Shown piece by piece: positions 13,825 to 21,091 of a stretch of 64,000 nucleotides of DNA (position 1 is its first letter; every line of letters begins with the position of its first letter). The stretch is from Sporosarcina cyprini (GTDB lineage Bacteria; Bacillota; Bacilli; Bacillales_A; Planococcaceae). Under the pieces are notes generated by a model that did no database searches, was not told where the DNA came from, and saw nothing but the letters and a program-made list of their open reading frames with translations. The stretch spans positions 26,951-90,950 of the forward strand of contig NZ_JAKMHX010000029.1 of the NCBI RefSeq assembly GCF_022048975.1, read 5' to 3'. The translations under genes and the position numbers were made by a program.

Positions 13825-13833
13825 CCTTATTCA

Positions 13834-14070
13834 TCAATTGACCATTTCTAACTTTAACAATTCATCCGTATACCTTTCAAATGCCGAGACATCACGGTTA
13901 TCAAGTGATGCATCGATCATTTCCAGCAACCTCTTCTTCGTCTGCTCGCGGTGGATATGGTTGAGGAACAGATCCATATAAATTTCGTTCAGTAGCTTTT
14001 CGGCATGCATCGTCGAACTGTTTTTTCCCACGGCTTTTAGGAACTCTGTATACGAATAGTTATTTTCCAT
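13834..14070 (-). CDS. Small IDEAL-domain protein
   Basis: A 78-residue protein whose C-terminal half (MIDASLDNRDVSAFERYTDEL) matches the IDEAL domain pattern (Pfam IDEAL), a short alpha-helical motif of Firmicutes often used for protein contacts. Start chosen at the ATG at 14070 behind GGTGAGGGAG; an upstream extension in frame lacks a ribosome binding site. No catalytic motif. It lies between ecsB and the uvrB spacer. Function unknown. Confidence 0.75.
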   Translation of the reverse strand: MENNYSYTEFLKAVGKNSSTMHAEKLLNEIYMDLFLNHIHREQTKKRLLEMIDASLDNRDVSAFERYTDELLKLEMVN

Positions 14071-14192
14071 CTCCCTCACCCCTGATGCCCTTTTCGTTAT
14101 TATACATAACAAATCAGAATAGTTGCAAGGGTTTTGGGAATATTCTATTTTTTGAACCGATTTAACTATTCAAGGGAAGAGATGTCCCGGTT

Positions 14193-15395
14193 TTAAGCTT
14201 CTTTGGATGCAGATCGGATCGTAGCTTCCGAAATAAGCATGACCACAAGCCCAATCAAGATAGGCTGAAGGGACAAGCCGAACATGAAAAATGCTCCCAC
14301 CACTACAACTAGCGCCTGCAGCCATTGTGCATTTCTCACTGTAGTCCGCAATGCTTGCGGCCGCTCTTTGTCACTTTCCGGAAATAGCATATCCATCCGG
14401 AAATCATCGCCCATTTTCAAAGCGTTATATAGCTGGAGAGCTGTAGCGAAAGCCAATGCTCCCGTGAAGATATAAGCGCCGATCAGAAAAGGGATGAAGA
14501 GGACACCTAACACAGACAAAACGGTGAGCCTGACCCATAGCCAGAAGATATCGTCTGTCCGGATCAATGTTCGCTTGACCAAAAATGCCTGTGGCTTTGT
14601 CTTCCCAAAGACTGGGTTCGATAAGATGGGGCCAAGCCATCTCCTTCTGCTGACCGAGCCTTTCAAATGGGGAACGTCTGTGAAATAGTTCGCAAACCGG
14701 TAAAACCGCATCATCCGATTTTGTTCCATCTTAATGAAATGCTCATATGGGAATGGTTTTTCTTTTCGTTCCTTTCTCCAATACACATCATACAGCGCTG
14801 CAACCAGCCCGGCTCCGATCAATACATAAGGCATGCCAGCCAATCCGGAATAAAGGATGGCAAAAGCCAGGACATACCGTATCAATCGGTCGATCCATAT
14901 GGCATGACCGCTTCTAGCGTGATGAAAAGAGTACTCTGTCTCCGCAAATAGCCATTTCAAAAGCACAATAAAAACGGCAGTTGCCGCATAGCTCGCTGTC
15001 CCTCCTGTATGCGTCGCAGACAAGAGCGGCAAAGCGACGATGAATAAAAGAAGCGGAATAGGCAGCTGCGAGAAAAAAGTCCATCGCAAGGATCGTTTCA
15101 TATAGTGGTCCAGCTGACTTTCGAGCGGAAGGAAAAAGACGACATCCGCCGGCTTCAACAAGGTAACTGGAGCTGAAATAGCGAGCGGCAATGCAATTAA
15201 CAAGGATGCCAGGAGTGCTGCCGGAAAGTTCTCGGGCACTTCTTTCAGCCAGTTGCTATAGGCATAACCGCCAGCACCGATCGTAAAGACGAGAACGATC
15301 GCCAAATGTCCAGTAAAGACAAACTTCATATACCGCTGGACCTCGTTCATGTAATGAATGAACCGGTCGCTCCAAATATTACGCACGTCCTTCAT
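14193..15395 (-). CDS. ecsB: ABC transporter permease EcsB
   Basis: A 400-residue polytopic membrane protein with about nine or ten hydrophobic helices, the membrane half of the EcsAB transporter. In B. subtilis Ecs mutants are affected in protein secretion, competence and intramembrane proteolysis of the RsiW anti-sigma factor; the transported substrate is unsettled. It overlaps ecsA by 17 bases, and the hit gene is divergent, as in B. subtilis. ecsC is not next to it here; the IDEAL gene takes that place. Confidence 0.92.
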   Translation of the reverse strand: MKDVRNIWSDRFIHYMNEVQRYMKFVFTGHLAIVLVFTIGAGGYAYSNWLKEVPENFPAALLASLLIALPLAISAPVTLLKPADVVFFLPLESQLDHYMKRSLRWTFFSQLPIPLLLFIVALPLLSATHTGGTASYAATAVFIVLLKWLFAETEYSFHHARSGHAIWIDRLIRYVLAFAILYSGLAGMPYVLIGAGLVAALYDVYWRKERKEKPFPYEHFIKMEQNRMMRFYRFANYFTDVPHLKGSVSRRRWLGPILSNPVFGKTKPQAFLVKRTLIRTDDIFWLWVRLTVLSVLGVLFIPFLIGAYIFTGALAFATALQLYNALKMGDDFRMDMLFPESDKERPQALRTTVRNAQWLQALVVVVGAFFMFGLSLQPILIGLVVMLISEATIRSASKEA

Positions 15396-16128
15396 TGTTC
15401 CGTTCCTTTGTCATCGCGATATACAGCTCATCCAATGAGGCGCCTGGCCGATTGAAGGCCTTCCGTAGATCGTCCATCGTCCCGTGCGCACGAACTCGTC
15501 CTTCATGCAGCAGGATGATGCGATCGCAATACTTTTCAGCCGTCGATAAAACGTGGGTGGACATCAGGACGGAAGCCCCGTTATTCTTTCGTTCCGTAAT
15601 CTGATCCAGTAACGATTGAATGCCGATCGGATCCAGGCCGACAAAAGGTTCATCGATAATATATAAAGAAGGCTCCACAAGAAATGCGCACATAATCATT
15701 ACTTTTTGACGCATCCCTTTGGAAAAATGGGCCGGAAACCATTTCAATCTCTTCTCCATCATAAACTCTTTCAGCAATCGCTCCGATCTTGCCTCAAACA
15801 CGTCTCGATCGACGCCGTAGGCCATCGCCGTCAGCTCCAAATGTTCCTTTAGCGTGAGTTCCTCGTACAGGATCGGTGTCTCTGGTATATACGTAAAGGA
15901 TTTTCGGTATTGCTCGGGGCTTTCCTTGAAGGTCATTCCATTGACCCGGATATCACCGCTATGTGGGTTCATCAGCCCAATAATATGTTTGATTGTCGTA
16001 CTTTTTCCCGCACCGTTTAATCCGATCAGTCCCACCAGCTCGCCGCTCTTAATTTCAAACGACAAATCATGGAGCACCGGATTGCGGGTATAACCGCCTG
16101 TTACATGTTCTACTTCGAGAATTGCCAT
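15379..16128 (-). CDS. ecsA: ABC transporter ATP-binding protein EcsA
   Basis: ATPase subunit that powers EcsB. The 249 residues carry Walker A GLNGAGKST (about 36-44), the signature FSKGMRQK, Walker B LYIIDEPF and the H-loop STHV. I chose the second ATG (16128): GGAGG lies 6 bases before it but touches the ATG at 16134. It is divergent from hit, with about 190 bases between the start codons. Confidence 0.94.
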   Translation of the reverse strand: MAILEVEHVTGGYTRNPVLHDLSFEIKSGELVGLIGLNGAGKSTTIKHIIGLMNPHSGDIRVNGMTFKESPEQYRKSFTYIPETPILYEELTLKEHLELTAMAYGVDRDVFEARSERLLKEFMMEKRLKWFPAHFSKGMRQKVMIMCAFLVEPSLYIIDEPFVGLDPIGIQSLLDQITERKNNGASVLMSTHVLSTAEKYCDRIILLHEGRVRAHGTMDDLRKAFNRPGASLDELYIAMTKERNNEGRA

Positions 16129-16315
16129 GACCATCCTCCATTCTTCACCTCATTTTAACAAAAATCTAACTGGAATGCTTCGTCCATCTCACCCTTCTTA
16201 TGAAAAAATATGCTACACTATTGAAATTAATGCCGCGCCTTGCGAAAGAGCGCATGAGGGGATCCCCCCTTCCCTGGATAACAGGGAACAACATACGATG
16301 AAAGGATGTATATCA

Positions 16316-16741
16316 ATGACCAGTTGTTTATTTTGTAAAATCATTGAAGGCTCCATTCCTGGAGAAATTATTTATGAGGATGATCATGTCGTCGCCTTTA
16401 TGGATATCATGCCTGTCAGCGAAGGCCATTTGCTGCTCATCCCTAAAACTCACCGGGAAAACATCTATGACATGACCGAAGAGGAAGCGTCCCATCTATT
16501 TGCCGTTGCTCCGAAAATAGCGAATGCGATAAAGGAAGAATTTAAGCCTGCCGGTTTGAACCTTCTTCAAAACAACGGAGCCCCTGCTGGACAAGCAGTG
16601 TTCCATTTCCATTTGCACTTTATTCCAAGATATGACCAGAATGATGGATACCAATCGACGTGGGAACCGAAAGTAGAAGAGTTTCCACAAGAACGGATCC
16701 ATCAGATTGCGGACAGCATTCGAAAACAATTACAGCATTGA
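16316..16741 (+). CDS. hit: HIT family nucleotide-binding protein (Hit)
   Basis: A histidine-triad protein of the HINT branch, which hydrolyses adenosine phosphoramidates and related nucleotides. The 141 residues have the triad HFHLHFIPR with His97, His99 and His101, and a Cys pair near the N terminus (CLFC, residues 4-7) as in zinc-binding Bacillus homologues. The start ATG at 16316 follows AAAGGA; longer in-frame starts give a tail with no family similarity. It is divergent from ecsA, the classic neighbourhood. Confidence 0.94.
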   Translation: MTSCLFCKIIEGSIPGEIIYEDDHVVAFMDIMPVSEGHLLLIPKTHRENIYDMTEEEASHLFAVAPKIANAIKEEFKPAGLNLLQNNGAPAGQAVFHFHLHFIPRYDQNDGYQSTWEPKVEEFPQERIHQIADSIRKQLQH

Positions 16742-16743
16742 CC

Positions 16744-16772
16744 TTGAATGTTTGTCTGAAAAATTATATAAT
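16744..16772 (+). promoter_or_regulatory. Sigma-A-type promoter of trpP
   Basis: -35 TTGAAT (16744-16749), 17-bp spacer, -10 TATAAT (16767-16772). It starts 2 bases after the hit stop codon, so trpP has its own promoter. Confidence 0.75.
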
Positions 16773-16798
16773 GCATGTACGTTTTCGCTGCCGATCAC

Positions 16799-16845
16799 GA
16801 GGATACGGTAGGAGGACTAAAAGAGAACAGTTGAGGAGAGTTGAG
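16799..16845 (+). promoter_or_regulatory. Probable TRAP (MtrB) RNA-binding site over the trpP ribosome binding site
   Basis: GAG/TAG triplets occur at 16799, 16809, 16823, 16833, 16838 and 16843, with a CAG at 16828. From 16823 onward starts are exactly 5 bases apart, i.e. triplets with 2-base spacers, ending 2 bases before the ATG. TRAP binds such (G/U)AG arrays; B. subtilis trpP is translationally repressed this way. Function here is inferred. Confidence 0.7.
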
Positions 16846-16847
16846 AA

Positions 16848-17372
16848 ATGAATACGAAAAATTTGATGCTCATGGCCATTTTGGTGGCAGTCGGTGCTGC
16901 GTTGTATCTTGTCATTCCAGGTTACGGGGAGGGCATGAAGCCTGATTTCATGCTAACGATGATGTTTATCGGGATCTTCTTATTCCCTGATGTGCGAAGT
17001 GTCTTTTTGCTTGGCGCGACAACCGGGGTTATATCCGGAATTTTCACCAGCTTCCCTGGCGGATTCCTGCCGAATATTATTGACAAGTTCATCACGGCGT
17101 TTGTCATCTTCGCCATCGTTTTACTGCTGAAAAAACTTTCACAAAAGCTCGTCGTTTCGACAGTAATTACTTGTATCGGCACCATTTTGTCCGGTACGAT
17201 CTTTCTTTCAGTAGCGATTTACGTGATTGGTGCCAACGTGCCGTTCGGCTTGCTGTTTGTCACAGTTGTCTTGCCGACAATGGCGATGAACGGGGTTGTC
17301 TTCTTCATTATCTATCCAATCATTGTGAATCTATTGAAACGAACATCATTTAAAACAGCTTTATCCAATTGA
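16848..17372 (+). CDS. trpP: Tryptophan transporter TrpP
   Basis: A 174-residue membrane protein with about five or six helices, of the Bacillus YhaG/TrpP tryptophan uptake family. Characteristic stretches are GEGMKPDFMLTMMF near residue 28 and FPGGFLPNIIDK near residue 75. Gene order hit-trpP-yhaH-hpr agrees with B. subtilis. A sigma-A-type promoter lies just after hit and a TRAP-like triplet array covers the ribosome binding site, so uptake is probably shut down when tryptophan is plentiful. A strong terminator follows. Confidence 0.92.
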   Translation: MNTKNLMLMAILVAVGAALYLVIPGYGEGMKPDFMLTMMFIGIFLFPDVRSVFLLGATTGVISGIFTSFPGGFLPNIIDKFITAFVIFAIVLLLKKLSQKLVVSTVITCIGTILSGTIFLSVAIYVIGANVPFGLLFVTVVLPTMAMNGVVFFIIYPIIVNLLKRTSFKTALSN

Positions 17373-17379
17373 TTGATCA

Positions 17380-17407
17380 CCTTCCGCTTCCGGCGGAAGG
17401 TTTTTTT
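17380..17407 (+). terminator. Intrinsic terminator of trpP
   Basis: The 8-bp stem CCTTCCGC/GCGGAAGG is followed by a T7 tract. Confidence 0.9.
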
Positions 17408-17517
17408 ATTTGTCCAGCCCCCTGCGGCAGCACGTTCTTCCTTGCCGGCGGGTCGCCCCTCATGTTTTAATAAAACTATAGAAGGAATACTATTATATAC
17501 GGAAGGAGCGGAATCAA

Positions 17518-17880
17518 ATGAAAGCTTCCACATTTATTTTAGGGCTTGTCGCGGGCTCGGCAGCCGCCGCTGTTACGGTCCTTTATTCAACTCCCCAATC
17601 GGGCAAAGAATTGCGCGGCTCCGTGAAAAGCGCATCCAGCGATTTGAAATACAAACTCCAGGACGTCAAAGTGAAATTGGCTGACATGAAACGTTCCGTC
17701 AAGCATTTGGCAAACGAAGCGAAGGAATATATTCCAGAGACCGTGGATGGAGTAAAGGAATCGATAGAGAAATGGCAAATGTCCACTGCTTCCAATCAAG
17801 TGCGATTGGAAAAAGAAATTCTCGCGATCCAAAACTCACTCGAAGAACTGGAGAAGTCGATCGCAGAACAACATCAATAA
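17518..17880 (+). CDS. yhaH: YtxH-domain protein YhaH
   Basis: A 120-residue protein with an N-terminal hydrophobic, Ala/Gly-rich anchor (residues 5-25, FILGLVAGSAAAAVTVLY) followed by STPQSGKELR, the hallmark of the YtxH (PF12732) family, then a long charged coiled-coil-like helix. Relatives in B. subtilis are stress-related and of unknown biochemistry. GGAAGGAG precedes the ATG. A clear terminator follows. Confidence 0.88.
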   Translation: MKASTFILGLVAGSAAAAVTVLYSTPQSGKELRGSVKSASSDLKYKLQDVKVKLADMKRSVKHLANEAKEYIPETVDGVKESIEKWQMSTASNQVRLEKEILAIQNSLEELEKSIAEQHQ

Positions 17881-17888
17881 GTATTATG

Positions 17889-17920
17889 GGTTATCCTGAC
17901 AATGCGGGATAACCTTTTTT
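17889..17920 (+). terminator. Intrinsic terminator of yhaH
   Basis: The arms GGTTATCC (17889-17896) and GGATAACC (17907-17914) are followed by T6. Confidence 0.9.
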
Positions 17921-18022
17921 CATCAGAAAATTAATATTATTGCAATTCCAACTTTTTTCTTTGTTACTTTCCTGCTATAATGAAAGAACTAGTAAAATAT
18001 ACGAAGTTGGAGGTATTTTATA

Positions 18023-18595
18023 TTGGAAGAAAAGTTTTCTCGTAAAGAGGCGATGATTTATAGCCAACGGGTTGCCCAAATGTCGAAGGCTCTTTGGAAA
18101 GCCGTTGAAAAAGACTGGCAGCAATGGATACGTCCTTATGATCTCAATATTAATGAGCACCATATTCTGTGGATCGCTTACCATTTGCAAGGTGCGACGA
18201 TTTCTGATGTCGCAAAATTCGGGGTAATGCATGTATCGACCGCTTTCAACTTCTCAAAAAAACTGGAAGAGCGAGGATACGTCCAGTTTTCCAAAAAGGA
18301 AGATGACCGACGCAATACATACATCACCGTTACCGAGGAAGGCGAAGCCCTGCTGCACGATATGAATAAAAACTATTATGATTCCGAGCATGGCATCCTG
18401 GAAGGCTCTCTTCCCATCAAAAATATTTATGGTAAATTTCCTGAATTTTTGGAAGTGATGTCTGTCATCCGCAATATCTATGGCGAAGATTTTATGGAGA
18501 TTTTCGAACAAGGCTTCAAGAACATTGACGATTCATTTGATGAAGCTGAAGGTGACCTGGTCGCCGTCCATACATCCGAGAAGGCGAGATTCTAA
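18023..18595 (+). CDS. hpr: MarR-family transition-state regulator Hpr (ScoC)
   Basis: DNA-binding repressor of protease, sporulation and motility genes in B. subtilis. The 190 residues contain the family-specific segment [20 protein letters not shown] (about 36-55) and a winged helix-turn-helix ending in the wing motif [13 protein letters not shown]. The start is TTG at 18023, behind GGAGGT with 8-base spacing. The B. subtilis protein is slightly longer at its C terminus. It lies upstream of prsA, the conserved neighbourhood. Confidence 0.94.
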   Translation: MEEKFSRKEAMIYSQRVAQMSKALWKAVEKDWQQWIRPYDLNINEHHILWIAYHLQGATISDVAKFGVMHVSTAFNFSKKLEERGYVQFSKKEDDRRNTYITVTEEGEALLHDMNKNYYDSEHGILEGSLPIKNIYGKFPEFLEVMSVIRNIYGEDFMEIFEQGFKNIDDSFDEAEGDLVAVHTSEKARF

Positions 18596-18734
18596 TAGCG
18601 GGCTGCTGCGCCATGACAAAACCAGGCTAGCTCCCTCTTCTTCTGTTTCCTGTAAACGAGGTAGGGAGGAAAAATAATTTCATTTTCGTTTTGCTTCTGC
18701 TATCATTAAGTAGGAACGAAGAGGAGGTATGGAT

Positions 18735-18920
18735 TTGATCCTTACAGTAACGGTTCTGTTTTCATTATTTTACTTATATCAAATAAACAAAATGACATTT
18801 GCGCTTTGTCAGTCGAGGGAAATTCCTGAGGAAAAACAACCTAAGATCTATCGCACAGTAAATATACTTATTACCATATTAATTTTATCGTTTTACTTGG
18901 AAGTCCTGTTAAAGGTCTGA
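18735..18920 (+). CDS. Small two-helix membrane protein
   Basis: A short protein (61 residues from TTG at 18735, 63 from ATG at 18729) with one N-terminal hydrophobic helix (LTVTVLFSLFYLYQI) and one C-terminal helix (NILITILILSFYLEVLL) joined by a charged loop. GGAGG is 1 base from the ATG but 7 bases from the TTG, so I prefer TTG. It occupies the place of B. subtilis yhaI but does not resemble that DUF1878 protein. Family unknown. Confidence 0.65.
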   Translation: MILTVTVLFSLFYLYQINKMTFALCQSREIPEEKQPKIYRTVNILITILILSFYLEVLLKV

Positions 18921-18935
18921 AGAGTTCACAATTTG

Positions 18936-18971
18936 AAAGGTCCATTTTCCCGTTAAGGAAAATGGACCTTT
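18936..18971. terminator. 15-bp perfect hairpin between convergent small genes
   Basis: The arms are 18936-18950 and 18957-18971. T-tracts are modest on both sides. It separates the plus-strand small membrane gene from the minus-strand YjcZ-like gene and probably acts in both directions. Confidence 0.75.
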
Positions 18972-18987
18972 AGTAATTAGCAGATGC

Positions 18988-19080
18988 TTAGTAATAGAAT
19001 GCCGCACCTACGATAATTAGCAAGATGAACAACACAACCAGCAACGCGAAACCGGAACCTTGCCCGCTATATCCACCCAT
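18988..19080 (-). CDS. YjcZ-like glycine-rich membrane micro-protein
   Basis: A 30-residue protein that begins MGGYSGQGSG and continues as a single transmembrane helix (FALLVVLFILLIIVGAAFYY). This is the pattern of the YjcZ/YczN family of tiny sporulation-associated proteins of Bacillales. AGAGGAGGTG lies 6 bases before the ATG, which strongly supports expression. It is divergent from prsA. The family's role in the spore or envelope is not well known. Confidence 0.85.
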   Translation of the reverse strand: MGGYSGQGSGFALLVVLFILLIIVGAAFYY

Positions 19081-19155
19081 TGGAGCACCTCCTCTCTCCT
19101 ATATGGTATGCGAAGCATTTTTCAGCTCATAGGCTGTTTATCCGATGGAACCTTT

Positions 19156-19184
19156 TTGTTTTCGATACGTTTTTATGGTATAGT
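19156..19184 (+). promoter_or_regulatory. Sigma-A-type promoter of prsA
   Basis: -35 TTGTTT (19156-19161), 17-bp spacer, -10 TATAGT (19179-19184), 38 bases upstream of the prsA ATG. Confidence 0.65.
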
Positions 19185-19221
19185 ATCAACTGTTGTAGAC
19201 AAAAGTTAGGAGAGAAAACGT

Positions 19222-20094
19222 ATGAAAAAAACATTAATTGCCGTTTCTTTAGCTACATCCGTACTTGCCTTATCGGCTTGCAGTGATAAAAAAGCATCCG
19301 ACGAAGTGATTGCATCCACGAAATATGGTAACATTACACAAGCTGATTTCTATGAAGAAATGAAAGATGCGATTGGCGTTCAAGTCGTCGAGAACATGCT
19401 TCTTCAAAAAGCGATCGAACATGAATATAAGGTTGATGACAAAGAATTAGAAGAAGCAATTAAGCAGCAAAAAGATATGTATGGTGATAACTTCGATTTA
19501 TATTTACAACAAAACGGTATTACTGAAAAATTCTTTGAAAAGAATGTCAAATCTCAATTGTTGCAAAAGAAACTTGTCGATTCTTTGAAGGTCACTGATG
19601 AACAGATTAAAACTGGTATAGAAAATGCAAAGACTGAATTGCATGCTCGCCATATCCTCGTTAAAGATGAGAAAACAGCAAAAGAAGTCCTTCAAAAGTT
19701 AAAAGACGGCGGTGACTTCGCAAAATTAGCGAAAGAATATTCAACTGAAGATAAGGCTAATGAAACTGGTGGGGACCTTGGCTGGTTTGGACAAGGTAAA
19801 ATGGTTCCTGAATTCGAAGCTGCTGCTTATAAATTGAAAAAAGGCGAAATTAGTGAGCCTGTCAAAACAAGCTTTGGCTACCATATCATAGAGTTGCTCG
19901 ATACACGTAAAGTGGAGATAGAGAAAACAGATGAGGAACTCAAAGCAGAAGTGGAAGACAACTTGACAAGAGCCGCATTCGAAGCTCGTTTGAAAGAACT
20001 TCTAGAGAAGGCGGATGTCGAAATCAAAGAGGAAGAGTTCCAACACGCATTGGATGCTTACCTTCCTGTAAAAGAAGAAAAAGCGAAGAAGTAA
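19222..20094 (+). CDS. prsA: Foldase lipoprotein PrsA
   Basis: Extracytoplasmic peptidyl-prolyl cis/trans isomerase anchored to the outer face of the membrane, needed for folding of secreted proteins. The signal peptide ends in the lipobox LSAC with Cys20 as the lipidation site, processed by Lgt and signal peptidase II. A parvulin (PpiC) domain spans about residues 137-225 (ARHILVKDEKTA to SFGYHIIELLD), flanked by chaperone-like helical arms. The 290-residue length is normal. Hpr upstream may regulate it, as in B. subtilis. Confidence 0.96.
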   Translation: MKKTLIAVSLATSVLALSACSDKKASDEVIASTKYGNITQADFYEEMKDAIGVQVVENMLLQKAIEHEYKVDDKELEEAIKQQKDMYGDNFDLYLQQNGITEKFFEKNVKSQLLQKKLVDSLKVTDEQIKTGIENAKTELHARHILVKDEKTAKEVLQKLKDGGDFAKLAKEYSTEDKANETGGDLGWFGQGKMVPEFEAAAYKLKKGEISEPVKTSFGYHIIELLDTRKVEIEKTDEELKAEVEDNLTRAAFEARLKELLEKADVEIKEEEFQHALDAYLPVKEEKAKK

Positions 20095-20103
20095 TGCATG
20101 ATA

Positions 20104-20145
20104 AAAGGGCTGTTCCGTACGAATTCTCGTACAGGACAGCCCTTT
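20104..20145. terminator. Bidirectional terminator between prsA and yhaM
   Basis: A long stem (AAAGGGCTGT...ACAGCCCTTT with one small bulge per side) lies between two convergent genes. Confidence 0.85.
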
Positions 20146-20152
20146 GTAATTT

Positions 20153-21091
20153 TTATTCAAACGAAGGCTTATAGAAAGAACGATTATCGAGCGGAAAAAT
20201 ACGTTCCGTGAATTCGCCCGGTGATGTTTTAGCCATCGCCCGGTTTAACATATTCATTTTCGCATCAATGTTATCGATATAGTGAAGCATTTCCGCTTCC
20301 TTCAACATTGGACGTTTTGGGCTTCCCCATTCTTCCTTCCCGTGATGGGACAAGACCATATGCTGCAGCAAGGTCACTTCCTCACCTTCAATTCCTAATT
20401 CATCTGCAGCTTTCGAAATTTCATTCACCATGATGGAAATATGGCCAAGCAAGTTCCCTTCCACCGTGTACTGAGTCGCGATCGGGCCGGATAATTCTAC
20501 CACTTTCCCGATATCATGCAAGATGATGCCTGCATATAGCAAATCTTTGTTCAAGGTCGGATACAACTCGGCAATCGCCTTTCCGAGCTTCAGCATGGAC
20601 ACGACATGATCGAGAAGTCCGGAAACGTAATCATGATGATTTTTAGTAGCCGCCGGGTATACCATAATATCCGTCTGATGTTTCTTCAAAATATGCCGGG
20701 TAATCCGCTGGATATGGGGATTTTTCATCTCAAAGAAAAATTGCAGCAGCTCCTCATATAATACTTCCTTGCTCTTTGACGCGGAAGGCACGAGATCAGA
20801 AAGGGAGATGCCCTCCTCTTCCTTTGCCGGACGGATGCTTTTTATGCGCAGCTGGTTTTTGCCGCGGTATTCATGGATTTCCCCACCGACTTTAACTATC
20901 GTTGCGGCTGCGTACATTTTTTCCTGCTCTTCTCCTGTATCCCAGAGCTTCGCTTCAATATCACCGCTTTTATCTTGAAGGATTAATGTCATGAACGGAC
21001 TGCCCTGCTGTGTAATGCCTTTAACGGATTGTTTGATTAACAGAAAAAGATCAACCGGCTCACCGACTTGATGCTCTGCTATTTTTTTCAT
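20153..21091 (-). CDS. yhaM: 3'-5' exoribonuclease YhaM
   Basis: Nuclease of 312 residues with an N-terminal OB-fold (about 10-95) and a C-terminal HD domain whose metal-binding motif HDIGK lies near residue 190, with LDHVVSM before it and the later histidines in QHMVLSHHG. In B. subtilis it degrades RNA, and also single-stranded DNA, 3' to 5'. Its ATG overlaps the yhaN stop as ATGA, so yhaO-yhaN-yhaM is one translationally coupled operon. Confidence 0.94.
   Translation of the reverse strand: MKKIAEHQVGEPVDLFLLIKQSVKGITQQGSPFMTLILQDKSGDIEAKLWDTGEEQEKMYAAATIVKVGGEIHEYRGKNQLRIKSIRPAKEEEGISLSDLVPSASKSKEVLYEELLQFFFEMKNPHIQRITRHILKKHQTDIMVYPAATKNHHDYVSGLLDHVVSMLKLGKAIAELYPTLNKDLLYAGIILHDIGKVVELSGPIATQYTVEGNLLGHISIMVNEISKAADELGIEGEEVTLLQHMVLSHHGKEEWGSPKRPMLKEAEMLHYIDNIDAKMNMLNRAMAKTSPGEFTERIFPLDNRSFYKPSFE

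Larger units (their letters stand above)
13119..13833. other. Long spacer upstream of uvrB with repeats and hairpins
   Basis: There is no protein gene here. The spacer holds two CTGTACAG-type hairpins at its ends and two oppositely oriented copies of a GC-rich element, annotated separately. AT-rich sequence between the copies (13515-13620) shows nothing recognisable. Confidence 0.7.

Noticed and set aside
16235..16290. Inverted repeats GAGGGGATCCCCCCTT and CCCTGGATAACAGGG before hit
   Set aside because: Stems are short and no T-tract or leader ORF goes with them; no regulatory reading can be supported.
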